The notes under the pieces: generated by a model | Databases searched by the model: none | The model's input: only the letters and a program-made list of their open reading frames with translations | What the model was told of the DNA's origin: nothing | Assembly (NCBI GenBank): GCA_030041435.1 | Contig: JASHNW010000024.1 | Location: 1-64,000, forward strand | DNA: 64,000 nt | Direction: 5' to 3' | From: Acidobacteriaceae bacterium | Lineage (GTDB): Bacteria > Acidobacteriota > Terriglobia > Terriglobales > Acidobacteriaceae | Program-made: the position numbers and the translations under genes | Part shown: piece after piece, positions 43,714 through 51,705 of the stretch | Layout of the letters: the number at the start of each line of letters is the position of its first letter | How positions within the stretch are numbered: the first letter of the stretch is position 1

Positions 43714-45057
43714 CTATGGATAGAGCGCGAGGAACTGCTGCCGGTAGTCGGCTTCGCGGGCGAGCGTGCGCTCGCGCAGCGCCTGGAGTGGAATCGCTCC
43801 GTGCTGGAAGCGGCGCTTGGGGAAGACTGGCATTTTGAGGCCGGTGAGGGCTTCGATGCCGCGGGAGACTATCTCTCCCTTTAATTCGTAGAGGCGGTCG
43901 ACGGAGTAGCCGGTGATGTCGATGAAGGGGATGGCTTCAGCGACGGCGATGACGCTGGGGCGGGTGTAGGGGCTGAATCCGGTGAAGCCGCAGTGGTGCG
44001 CGGGCGCCCAGGTGCGCGCGTAAGAGCGCGAGAGGCCGCCGGAGTAGGTGAGGGAGTGTTTGATTTTGCCGACGCCCCAGCCTTCCTGGTAGAGCATGGG
44101 GTTGTTGATGACGCTGCGGATGGTGAGCTCGGGGTTCTCCTCGATGGGGTAGTCCTTGAGGTTCTCGTCGCCGCCGTCGCCGTCGAGGAGATATTTCCAG
44201 TCCGGGTAGCGGGCGCGGATGCCGCGGCAGAGGGCGAGGGCCATGGTGGCGGACTCGATGTCGAGGGGCTTGTAGTCTTCGACGATGCGGATGGATTCGG
44301 CGACGTCGAGGGTGGCGGGGTCGGCCTGGATGGGCTCGAGGAAGAGGGCGAGGCCGAGGCTGTCGAGGAACTGGCGGGCCTGTTGCAGGTCGGGACCGTT
44401 GCCGCAGTCGAGGGTGAAGGCCTTGAGGCGGGCGGGGTTCATGCCCAGCCTGCGCATGGCGCGGTACGCGACGAGGAAGACGCTGCCTGAATCGATGCCG
44501 CCGGAGAAGCAGACGCCGATGGGCGCGTCGGACGGGATGCGCTGGAGCCAGAGAGCGACTTCGTCGGCGAGAGCGGCGATGTAGGCGCGGCCGATGACGG
44601 CGGTGTCGGGTGGAAGGGCCTGGGATGGATCGAGCGGCGAGCGCGGCGTGAAGAAGCGGGTGTAGACGGGGTCGGGATCGGGGCAGCCGATGAGCTGGAT
44701 TTCGACGACGTAGTGGGCCGGGACCATGCGCGTGTAGCTGGGGTGGAACTGATCGGCGAAGCCTTCGGATTTGAGCCAGTCGTAAATGGCGTCGATGCGG
44801 TGGGCGACGATGAGCGCGGGACCCTCCTGGCGCTTGGCGAGGAAGTAGCGCATGGGGCGGTCGAGGGAGCGGGCCATTTTCACGGTTTTGCCGGCGCGCG
44901 CGATGAGGGCGAAGGAGCCGTGGATGTGCCGGACGGATTCGGCGGGGCCTTCGAGGAGGATGCGGCGGGCTTCGTCGAGGGAGAGGTTGTCGATCTGGTT
45001 GGCGGAAGGGTCGGTGAGGTCGACGACGCGCTCGATGTACTGGTGATGTTGGTCCAC
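43714..45057 (-). CDS. Asparagine-synthase-like protein lacking the glutaminase Cys (447 aa)
   Basis: The C-terminal synthetase domain has the PP-loop SGGIDS (185-190), FTLDCGNGPDLQQA and LLDGDGGDENLKDYP, so ATP pyrophosphatase chemistry is likely. The N-terminal domain retains strands of the class II amidotransferase fold (HIHGSFALIARAGKTVKMARSLDRPMRYF) but the chain starts MDQHHQY, without the catalytic N-terminal Cys of AsnB. Thus it probably uses free ammonia or another amine, or makes an amide on a different substrate. Start is GTG 45057 behind GGGGA. It is near the radical SAM/halogenase pair but separated by an opposite-strand gene. Confidence 0.85.
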   Translation of the reverse strand: MDQHHQYIERVVDLTDPSANQIDNLSLDEARRILLEGPAESVRHIHGSFALIARAGKTVKMARSLDRPMRYFLAKRQEGPALIVAHRIDAIYDWLKSEGFADQFHPSYTRMVPAHYVVEIQLIGCPDPDPVYTRFFTPRSPLDPSQALPPDTAVIGRAYIAALADEVALWLQRIPSDAPIGVCFSGGIDSGSVFLVAYRAMRRLGMNPARLKAFTLDCGNGPDLQQARQFLDSLGLALFLEPIQADPATLDVAESIRIVEDYKPLDIESATMALALCRGIRARYPDWKYLLDGDGGDENLKDYPIEENPELTIRSVINNPMLYQEGWGVGKIKHSLTYSGGLSRSYARTWAPAHHCGFTGFSPYTRPSVIAVAEAIPFIDITGYSVDRLYELKGEIVSRGIEALTGLKMPVFPKRRFQHGAIPLQALRERTLAREADYRQQFLALYP

Positions 45058-45314
45058 AGCGGTTTCCCCGGGGCTGAAGCCCCAGTTTAGAGCAAAACCA
45101 GGGTGACTGTGCGGTGTGAGTGATACGGGCAGAGTCGCCGCTCCCTGGCGGTCGCTTTGACTTGAGAGCCATGGCTGCGGTGACCGTCAACTCTGATTTT
45201 GCAGTGGTCGCAGCAGTTTGTGGCAGGGCGCAGCAGCGTGTGGATCCTTTGGCCGAGGGCAGGGAAACATCCGTGTTTGGCGGAAGCTGTGCCACCTGAA
45301 GCCAGAAGAGGCTG
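45058..45314. other. Intergenic region with small palindromes
   Basis: GGGGCTGAAGCCCC (45068-45081) is a TGAA-loop hairpin of the same type as those at 10091 and 30221. The GTCGCCGCTCCCTG repeat stands at about 45133-45165. No gene is seen; the minus-strand frame across this area is repeat-derived. Confidence 0.5.
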
Positions 45315-45627
45315 CGGTGGGTGCGTGAGAGGAGGGAATTGCGAGCTGGGGATGGAGAGCCGGGAATGGTGGAGAGGTTGGGGTTTCAAATCGGTATTGT
45401 GTGGAGTACTTCGGGCGGAATCCAGGGAAGAAGTGGTTTGACCCGGTGGCGTGAGAAGAGTTTGCTTCTTGCTGTGGGGTGAACCTGGCCGCCCCACCTC
45501 GCGGTCCTGCCCCTGCGCATCGGTGGCCGGGGAGAGCGCGGTGTGGGGCTGGGCGCGAATGTGAACCTGGCTGGGGAGAGCGCGGTGTGGGGCTGGGCGC
45601 GAGTCCTCAGGCAGACACTGAAGCCAG
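45315..45627. repeat. Dispersed repeat, copy B (about 310 bp)
   Basis: Collinear with 29838-30104. It carries an internal 44-bp duplication of GGGGAGAGCGCGGTGTGGGG plus flanks (starts at 45529 and 45573), which explains the extra length. No coding function is seen. Confidence 0.75.
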
Positions 45628-45637
45628 GGGTTCCCTG

Positions 45638-45813
45638 AGGCCTTTGCGGAACGTCGTGCCCTGATACAGAAACGTATCAGTCAGATTTGCCGCTGACGGG
45701 AAGCGTTGCCCTGTCAAAACAGAAGAGGCCTTTGCGGAACGTCGTGCACTGATACAAAAACGCCGCGGTCCGATTTGCCGCTGATGGGGAAGCGTTGCCT
45801 TGTCGAGGCAGGT
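45638..45813. repeat. 88-bp tandem duplication
   Basis: GGCCTTTGCGGAACGTCGTGC occurs at 45639 and 45727 (period 88), and both units continue with ACTGATAC- or CCTGATAC-type sequence and with TTTGCCGCTGA.GGGAAGCGTTGCC. CGTCGTGCCCTGATACA also appears at 56537 and 60249, in the form CGTGCCCTGATACAA. Confidence 0.8.
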
Positions 45814-45896
45814 CGCGCTCACGGGGGCGGAGCACACTTCGAACGCGCAATCGGTTTACGCCGGGGGAATCGAGGCAGGGCGTGGGTGCGGCTCTC

Positions 45897-45902
45897 TATA
45901 AT
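45897..45902 (+). promoter_or_regulatory. TATAAT -10 box before the FG-GAP gene
   Basis: A perfect TATAAT ends 12 nt before ATG 45915, so the transcript would have a leader of only a few bases; no ribosome site is present. No good -35 is seen. Confidence 0.45.
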
Positions 45903-45914
45903 GAAGCGCGAATC

Positions 45915-48900
45915 ATGATGACAAAAAAGAGTGCTTACGCCATCGTAGTGGGGATTTTTGTTGCCGCGGCTGCGGCGCTGACTGTGGGGGCGGCGCGGCC
46001 CGTGGATGCCGGACAAGCCGGCGCGGACAACCGGCTGGAGGCGGCGCGGCTGAACGGCATCGGCGTGGCGCTGATGAACCAGCAACTGACGGAGAAGGCG
46101 GCGGCGAAGCTCGAAGAGGCGCATGGGGCCGATCCGAGCTCGGCGATTCCGGTGCTGAACCGTGGGATTGCGCTGCTGTACGAGCAGAAGCTGGCGGATG
46201 CGGAGCAGGAGCTGCGCGAGGCAGCGAAAATGGCGCCGCAGGATCCGCGGACCTGGTACAACCTGGGGCTGACGGAGATGGATCAGGCGAACCAGAAGGC
46301 GGCGATCGAAGACATGCAGAAGGTGCTGGCGATCGATCCGAATGACGCGGACGCGCACTATTTTGTCGGATCGCTGAATCTGAGCCTGGGGAATTTCGAT
46401 GGGGCGATTGCAGAGTTCGAGGCGGCGCTCAAGCTGAATCCGCTGCACTGCTCGGCGCAGTTCGGGCTGGCGCGGGCGCTGCAGAGGGCGGGGAAGATCC
46501 AGGAAGCGCACGTGCACCTGGCGGTGTTCCAGCACCTGACGCAGACGAAGATTTCGTCGCCGCTTAGCGTGGGGTACGGAGAGCGCGGGCGCTATTCGGC
46601 GATGGAGGAGATGGCGCTGCCGGCGGAGCCGGTGGGGGCGATGATTCCAGTGAAGTTTGAGGCGCAGACGGTGAAGCGGTTTGCGCCTTCGCACGTGGAG
46701 ATGGGGGCGAGCGAGAGCGGTGCGGCTGCGGGCGGCGCCTGCGTGCTGGATGTGGAGGGGCCGGGTTCGCAGGATCTGGTGGCGATGGGCGGCGGCCCGG
46801 CGGCGGTGCGCGTGTTTAAGAATCTGCACGACGGGTCGTTTGAGGAGGTTCCCGCGAGCCAGACGGGGCTGGATGCGCAGGGTGATGGGGTGGCGTGCGC
46901 GGTGGGAGATTTCGACAACGACGGGCTGCCGGATTTGGCTGTGGCGTTGTCGGACCGCGTGATCCTGTACCGCAACCTGGGCCATGGCAAGTTTGAGGAT
47001 GTGACGGCGAAGGTGGGCATCACGCAACGCAACAAGCCGGCGGGGCTGACGTTTGTGGATTTCGATCACGACGGGGACCTGGACTTATTTGTAACCGGCG
47101 CGGTTGCAGAGGACGGGAAGTCCGGGCCGAATGTGATGTGGAGGAACAACGGGAACTCGACGTTTACCGAATGGACGGGGCCAACGGGGCTCGCCGGAAG
47201 CGGGACGACGACGCAGGCGATGCTGTCGGACATTAATAACGATCGCGCAGTGGATTTGGTGGTGACGGGGACGCAAGGCGCGCCGACGGTTTACTTCAAC
47301 CAGCGGGAGGGCGCGTTTCGGCCGATGCCGCTGTATTCGGATACGAGTTTGCCGGCGTCGCGGGGCGTTGCGGTTTTCGATTTCGACAAAGATGGGTGGA
47401 TGGATGTGGCCGTGACGCATGCGGGGGCGCCGGGGCTGACGCTGTGGCGGAATGTGGACGGGAAGAGGTTTGAACGGGTGGCGCTGCCGCTTCCGGCGGG
47501 CGTGACGGGCGCGTGGGGGGTGACGCCGATCGATGTCGACAACGATGGATGGATCGATCTGGCGGCGGTGCTGCAGGTTGGCGATAAGACGGAGCTGCAC
47601 GTGTTTCGCAACAGGGGGGCGCAGGGATTTGAGGACGTGAGCGCTGCGCTGGGGCTCGACCAGGTGGAGTTGCACGACGCGCGCAGCGTGATTGCGGCCG
47701 ATGTGGATGGAGACGGAGCAGCGGACCTGATTGTGACCGAGCTGCACGGGGCGCCGGTGGTGTTGCGGAATGTGGGCGGGAATAAGAATCATTCGCTGCG
47801 GATTGCGCTGACGGGGCTGGCGGACAACAAGAGCGGCATTGGGACGAAGGTGGAGGTGTTTGCGAACGGGCAGTGGCAGAAGTTCGAGGTGGCGGGTGGA
47901 AGCGGGTATCTGAGCCAGGGGGCGACGGAGATTGTGGCGGGGCTGGGGCAGACGTCGACGGTGGACGTGGTGCGGCTGCTGTGGCCGACGGGCGTGCCGC
48001 AGGACGAGATCAATATCGATGCAGGAAAAGAGCTGGCGCTGAAGGAACTGGACCGGCGGGGCAGCTCGTGTCCGGTGCTGTTTGCGTGGGATGGGAAACA
48101 GTACCGATTCATTTCCGATGTGATTGGGGCCGCGGTGGTCGGGCACTGGGTTTCTCCGACGGCCACGAACGAAAACGATCCCGACGAGTGGATCAAAGTG
48201 GATGGGGACAAGCTGCGGGCGCGGAATGGGCTGCTGAGCCTGCGGTTCGGCGAGCCGATGGAGGAGGTGAACTACATTGACCAGCTGCGGCTGGTGGCGG
48301 TGGATCATCCGGCGGGGATTTCGGTTTATCCCGACGAGAGATTTTTGAGCGAGCGGTCCTTTGCGTCGGGGAAGACGGTGGCGGTGGCCGATCTGCGGCC
48401 GGTGGCGGGGGCGTGGGACGATCGCGGCCGCGACGTGACGGCGCTGCTGGCTCAACAGGACCACCGGTACGTGCGGGACTTTACGAATCTGAACTATGCG
48501 GGTTTTGCAAACATGCACTCGCTGACGCTGGACCTGGGGGCGTGGTCGCCGAAGCGTCCGCTGCGGCTGCTGCTGAGCGGGTATATCGAGTACTTCAGCG
48601 CGAGCTCAATGTACGCAGCGTGGCAGGCGGGGTTGCATCCGGTGCCTCCGCGGGTGGATGCGCTGATGGCGGACGGAACGTGGAAGCGCGTGGTCGAAGA
48701 CATGGGATTTCCGGCGGGATTGCCGCGGACGATTGTGGTGGACCTGACGGGCAAGCTGCCGCCGGAGACACGGAAGATTCGGATTACGACGAACCTGCAG
48801 ATCTACTGGGACGAGGCGCGGGTGGATAACGGGCCGGATGCCGTGCGAGAGGTGCGGCAGACGGAGGTTCCGCTGGCGATGGCGCATCTGGCGTTCCGCG

Positions 48901-49379
48901 GATATCCGGAGCAAATCGAGGGGAAGACGCCAGGCGACCTGACCTACGACTACAACCGGATTTCGGCGACGGGGCCGTTTCTGTGGGCGCGGGGCGTGTA
49001 CACGCGGTACGGGGATGTGACGCCGCTGCTGAGGAAAATCGACAACCGATATGTGATCTTCGGGACGGGGGAGGAGATCGATGCTGAGTTCAGCGCGGGG
49101 ACGCTGCCGCCGCTGCCGCAGGGATGGACGCGGGACTACTTCTTCTATGCGAACGGCTTTGTGAAGGACATGGATTACTGGGAGGCGTCGCCGTTTACGG
49201 TGGGGCCCATGCCGTTCCAGACGATGAGCACGTATCCGTATCCGGCGAGGGAGCACTATCCGCAGGGGCCGGCAGCGGATGCGTACTGGCTTAACTGGAA
49301 TACGCGATTCGAGACGGGGAATCGGGAGCAGAAGTGGGATTTTGATTACCGGCCGGTGGTGGAGAAGCCCTTGCAGTAG
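45915..49379 (+). CDS. Exported TPR + FG-GAP/ASPIC-UnbV protein (1154 aa)
   Basis: In order: signal/anchor segment (AYAIVVGIFVAAAAALTVGAA), four or five TPR motifs (about residues 35-225; PRTWYNLGLTEMDQANQKAAIEDMQ), FG-GAP/VCBS repeats with calcium loops such as DFDNDGLPDL, DFDHDGDLDLF, DVDNDGWIDL and DVDGDGAADL (about 320-620), an ASPIC/UnbV-type domain (NKNHSLRIALTGLADNKSGIGTKVEVF), and a long C-terminal beta-rich region of unknown type. It would be periplasmic or on the surface; likely a scaffold or adhesion-type propeller. ATG 45915 or 45918 starts the signal segment; the open frame upstream is repeat DNA. The stop codon is fused to a heptamer array. Confidence 0.85.
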   Translation: MMTKKSAYAIVVGIFVAAAAALTVGAARPVDAGQAGADNRLEAARLNGIGVALMNQQLTEKAAAKLEEAHGADPSSAIPVLNRGIALLYEQKLADAEQELREAAKMAPQDPRTWYNLGLTEMDQANQKAAIEDMQKVLAIDPNDADAHYFVGSLNLSLGNFDGAIAEFEAALKLNPLHCSAQFGLARALQRAGKIQEAHVHLAVFQHLTQTKISSPLSVGYGERGRYSAMEEMALPAEPVGAMIPVKFEAQTVKRFAPSHVEMGASESGAAAGGACVLDVEGPGSQDLVAMGGGPAAVRVFKNLHDGSFEEVPASQTGLDAQGDGVACAVGDFDNDGLPDLAVALSDRVILYRNLGHGKFEDVTAKVGITQRNKPAGLTFVDFDHDGDLDLFVTGAVAEDGKSGPNVMWRNNGNSTFTEWTGPTGLAGSGTTTQAMLSDINNDRAVDLVVTGTQGAPTVYFNQREGAFRPMPLYSDTSLPASRGVAVFDFDKDGWMDVAVTHAGAPGLTLWRNVDGKRFERVALPLPAGVTGAWGVTPIDVDNDGWIDLAAVLQVGDKTELHVFRNRGAQGFEDVSAALGLDQVELHDARSVIAADVDGDGAADLIVTELHGAPVVLRNVGGNKNHSLRIALTGLADNKSGIGTKVEVFANGQWQKFEVAGGSGYLSQGATEIVAGLGQTSTVDVVRLLWPTGVPQDEINIDAGKELALKELDRRGSSCPVLFAWDGKQYRFISDVIGAAVVGHWVSPTATNENDPDEWIKVDGDKLRARNGLLSLRFGEPMEEVNYIDQLRLVAVDHPAGISVYPDERFLSERSFASGKTVAVADLRPVAGAWDDRGRDVTALLAQQDHRYVRDFTNLNYAGFANMHSLTLDLGAWSPKRPLRLLLSGYIEYFSASSMYAAWQAGLHPVPPRVDALMADGTWKRVVEDMGFPAGLPRTIVVDLTGKLPPETRKIRITTNLQIYWDEARVDNGPDAVREVRQTEVPLAMAHLAFRGYPEQIEGKTPGDLTYDYNRISATGPFLWARGVYTRYGDVTPLLRKIDNRYVIFGTGEEIDAEFSAGTLPPLPQGWTRDYFFYANGFVKDMDYWEASPFTVGPMPFQTMSTYPYPAREHYPQGPAADAYWLNWNTRFETGNREQKWDFDYRPVVEKPLQ

Positions 49380-49490
49380 CTGGGAGCTGGGGGCTGGGAG
49401 CTGGGAGCAAATAGCTCGGAGCTGGGAGCTGGGGGCTGGGGGCTGGGAGCCAATAGGCGGGAGGTGGGAGCTGGGGGCTGGGAGCCGGCA
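49378..49490. repeat. Heptamer array AGCTGGG/GGCTGGG, degenerate
   Basis: About 14-16 units, some shifted, starting within the TAG stop codon of the FG-GAP gene. Variants AGCTCGG, AGGTGGG and AGCCGGC occur. Confidence 0.85.
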
Positions 49491-49542
49491 GCTGGTCGCT
49501 TGCCGGCAGGCTGTTCGATACTTGTGGGCGCGAGGGAAAACT

Positions 49543-49986
49543 ATGGATGCGCTTCCTGCTCTGAAGTATGTTTTCTATTTCGCCGCGACGCCGGAAAAGG
49601 TGTGGGAAGGCTTTGTCTCTCCGGAAACGAACCGCATTATCTTTATGGGCGCGGAGCTGGAGATCGAGCTGCGGCCTGGCGGCCCGATGAACTTTGTCGG
49701 GCCGGGCCCCGACGGCAAGCCGATGACGTATGTGCGCTGCCAGATTCTGGAGGTCGAGGCGCCGCGGTTCTTGCGCTACACGTTCGCGATGACACCTTCG
49801 ACTAAAAGATCGCGGGTGACGATCGAGCTGAAGCCTGAATCCGAGGCGACCCGGGTGGCGGTGACCCACGACGGGTGGGATGCCGATGACGCGCCGACGC
49901 ACGCCCAGTGCACGGATGGATGGCCGCGCATCCTGTCGCGGCTGAAGACGCTGATCGAGACGGGAAAAACGTTCAATCCGCACTGA
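49543..49986 (+). CDS. SRPBCC/AHSA1-like domain protein (147 aa)
   Basis: The sequence follows the START-like AHSA1 pattern: YVFYFAATPEKVWEGFVSPETNRIIFMGAELE, RPGGPMNFVGPGPDGKPMTYVRCQILEVE, and a C-terminal helix HAQCTDGWPRILSRLKTLIETG. It should fold around a hydrophobic pocket; the ligand is unknown. These proteins are often co-regulated with ArsR-type repressors, but none is nearby. ATG 49543 is the family-like start; the region before it is heptamer repeat. Confidence 0.82.
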   Translation: MDALPALKYVFYFAATPEKVWEGFVSPETNRIIFMGAELEIELRPGGPMNFVGPGPDGKPMTYVRCQILEVEAPRFLRYTFAMTPSTKRSRVTIELKPESEATRVAVTHDGWDADDAPTHAQCTDGWPRILSRLKTLIETGKTFNPH

Positions 49987-50029
49987 TGCGCTGACCCCCC
50001 GGCAGTCTCAGGACTTCGCCGGTGGAACC

Positions 50030-51400
50030 TTATTCGCGGTAGCTGCGCTGGTAGGTTTGGGTGATGCGGTCGTGCCAGCTGAGGTAGTCCTCGTCAAAGG
50101 CGGCCCACAGGAAGCCGAGGCCGAGGGGGAGGGCCGAGAGCAGTATGGCGGCGATGCGGGCGCGCATGAGACGGCGGGAGGGGTTCTCGTCGTCAAAAGT
50201 GCAGAGAGCGATTTTGGCGTAGCGCATGCCCGGCGTGGCAGCGGACAGCGAGAAAAAGATGAACTGGTACAGCAGGCCCATGGCGAGGAGGGTGACGGCC
50301 GCTCCGATGAGCGCGGTTCTGCCGACGGGCGGGTGAGTGGTGCAGGCGGCAAAGACCAGGAGGAAGACGAGAAAGGCGGCGAGGGTGAGAGCGATGTCGA
50401 CGACGCCGGCCATGAGGCGAGCTTCAATAGGGGCGACATGGAGCGGCAGGTCGTCGAGAAGAGAAGAGGTCGGTGCTGTTTTCGCCTCGCGCACGGGTTC
50501 CTCGTTGTCGAGGTGAATTGACTGCCATTCTGGCACGGATTGCCGCACAGAATCGGACGTTGAGGGGGTCTGGGGGGTACTTTCGGGTTCTGCCTCGAGG
50601 ATGCGCAGGGCGCCGCTCCCGGAGAGGACGGCCGCTCGGGGTGAATCGCCAGCCCGCTGCGGGGCCTGAGGGTTTGCGGAGGCTGGCTCCTCGCACAGCG
50701 GGCCTTCGGCGAGGCGCGGACGCGCTTTGCGCGGGGCGACCAGCTCGCGGGGAAACTCGATCACGCGGGCGGGGAGCAGGCGGGTGGGCTCGATGATGGC
50801 TTCCTCGAGGGGGTCGAAGACCTCTTCGACGAACAGATGGGGCGCAGGGTGGGCACGCGCTTCTTCGGGCGTGAAGCGGGGCGCGGGGAGCGAATCGGAA
50901 CTGACCGAGTAGCGGATGAGGTCGGGCTGGTACGGCTGAGGCTCGGGGTCGGCGGCGCGACGGGCGGGCGCCGCATGGGCCGATGAGCGGGGAGCGGGCC
51001 TGGGGTCGGACGGGCTCGGAGCGGAGGGGCTCAGATCGGGAAGGCTGGGGTCATCCGGATACAGATCGAAGGCGGGATCAGTTTTGGGTGCGGCATTGCG
51101 CGGGAGAGAACGGGTGCGGCGCGGGGCAGCAGGCTTCTGCGGCGCAGCGGCCTGGGCGGCCTGGGCAGCGGCTTCGGCGGCCATGGCTTCGCGCCAGGAG
51201 GGAATGCGGGCGTAACGCTCAGCAACTTTGGCGGCGATGGCGGAGGGGGCGGCGGCGGCTTCCATGCCGGGCAGCGCGGGCTGATTCTGAGGGACGCGGC
51301 GGCTGCGGTGGGCGCGCACGCGTGCGCTGACCTCGTCCTTCCAGCCGGGGGCGGGACTGGAGGAGGGCAGCGGAGGCAGATTGGAAGTCGAAGCGCTCAA
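50030..51400 (-). CDS. RDD-family membrane protein with long disordered N-terminus (456 aa)
   Basis: Residues 1-310 are Pro/Ala/Ser/Arg-rich and low complexity, probably cytoplasmic and disordered. The C-terminal 140 residues form an RDD domain with three hydrophobic spans: APIEARLMAGVVDIALTLAAFLVFLLVF (with the R..D signature), then ALIGAAVTLLAMGLLYQFIFF and AAILLSALPLGLGFLW; the final SWHDRITQTYQ is also family-like. Function of RDD proteins is unknown, with some acting in transport. Start TTG 51400 has GAGG seven bases upstream. It diverges from lptD. Confidence 0.82.
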   Translation of the reverse strand: MSASTSNLPPLPSSSPAPGWKDEVSARVRAHRSRRVPQNQPALPGMEAAAAPSAIAAKVAERYARIPSWREAMAAEAAAQAAQAAAPQKPAAPRRTRSLPRNAAPKTDPAFDLYPDDPSLPDLSPSAPSPSDPRPAPRSSAHAAPARRAADPEPQPYQPDLIRYSVSSDSLPAPRFTPEEARAHPAPHLFVEEVFDPLEEAIIEPTRLLPARVIEFPRELVAPRKARPRLAEGPLCEEPASANPQAPQRAGDSPRAAVLSGSGALRILEAEPESTPQTPSTSDSVRQSVPEWQSIHLDNEEPVREAKTAPTSSLLDDLPLHVAPIEARLMAGVVDIALTLAAFLVFLLVFAACTTHPPVGRTALIGAAVTLLAMGLLYQFIFFSLSAATPGMRYAKIALCTFDDENPSRRLMRARIAAILLSALPLGLGFLWAAFDEDYLSWHDRITQTYQRSYRE

Positions 51401-51705
51401 TGCAATCCTCGTTCGTTAGGGTGAAGCGGCACGGCGAAACTATGCCGGCGCAATCACGTCTTCTGCTGCATACGACGAACTCGAAAGAGGAAAGAAGGCT
51501 GCGGAGAATCGACCCGTACGGCGAGGGCTCAGGCACGAACCAGCTGCCTGACATCACGGCTGCGGAGAGCGTGCCGGGCAGAATACGGCATTGCAGCCGC
51601 GATCGGCGGGACGGGGGAACCGGGATGTCGAGGCCAGAGCGGCGGGGGATTTTGCGCTCGCAAAAGTCAGCACTTTGCTTTGCTATGCTGGAGTTGCCGC
51701 GCGCA

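Noticed and set aside
40500-45057. RiPP or lasso-peptide cluster (asparagine-synthase-like, radical SAM, halogenase-like)
   Set aside because: No precursor peptide, no leader peptidase (McjB-like) and an unrelated gene on the other strand interrupts the set.
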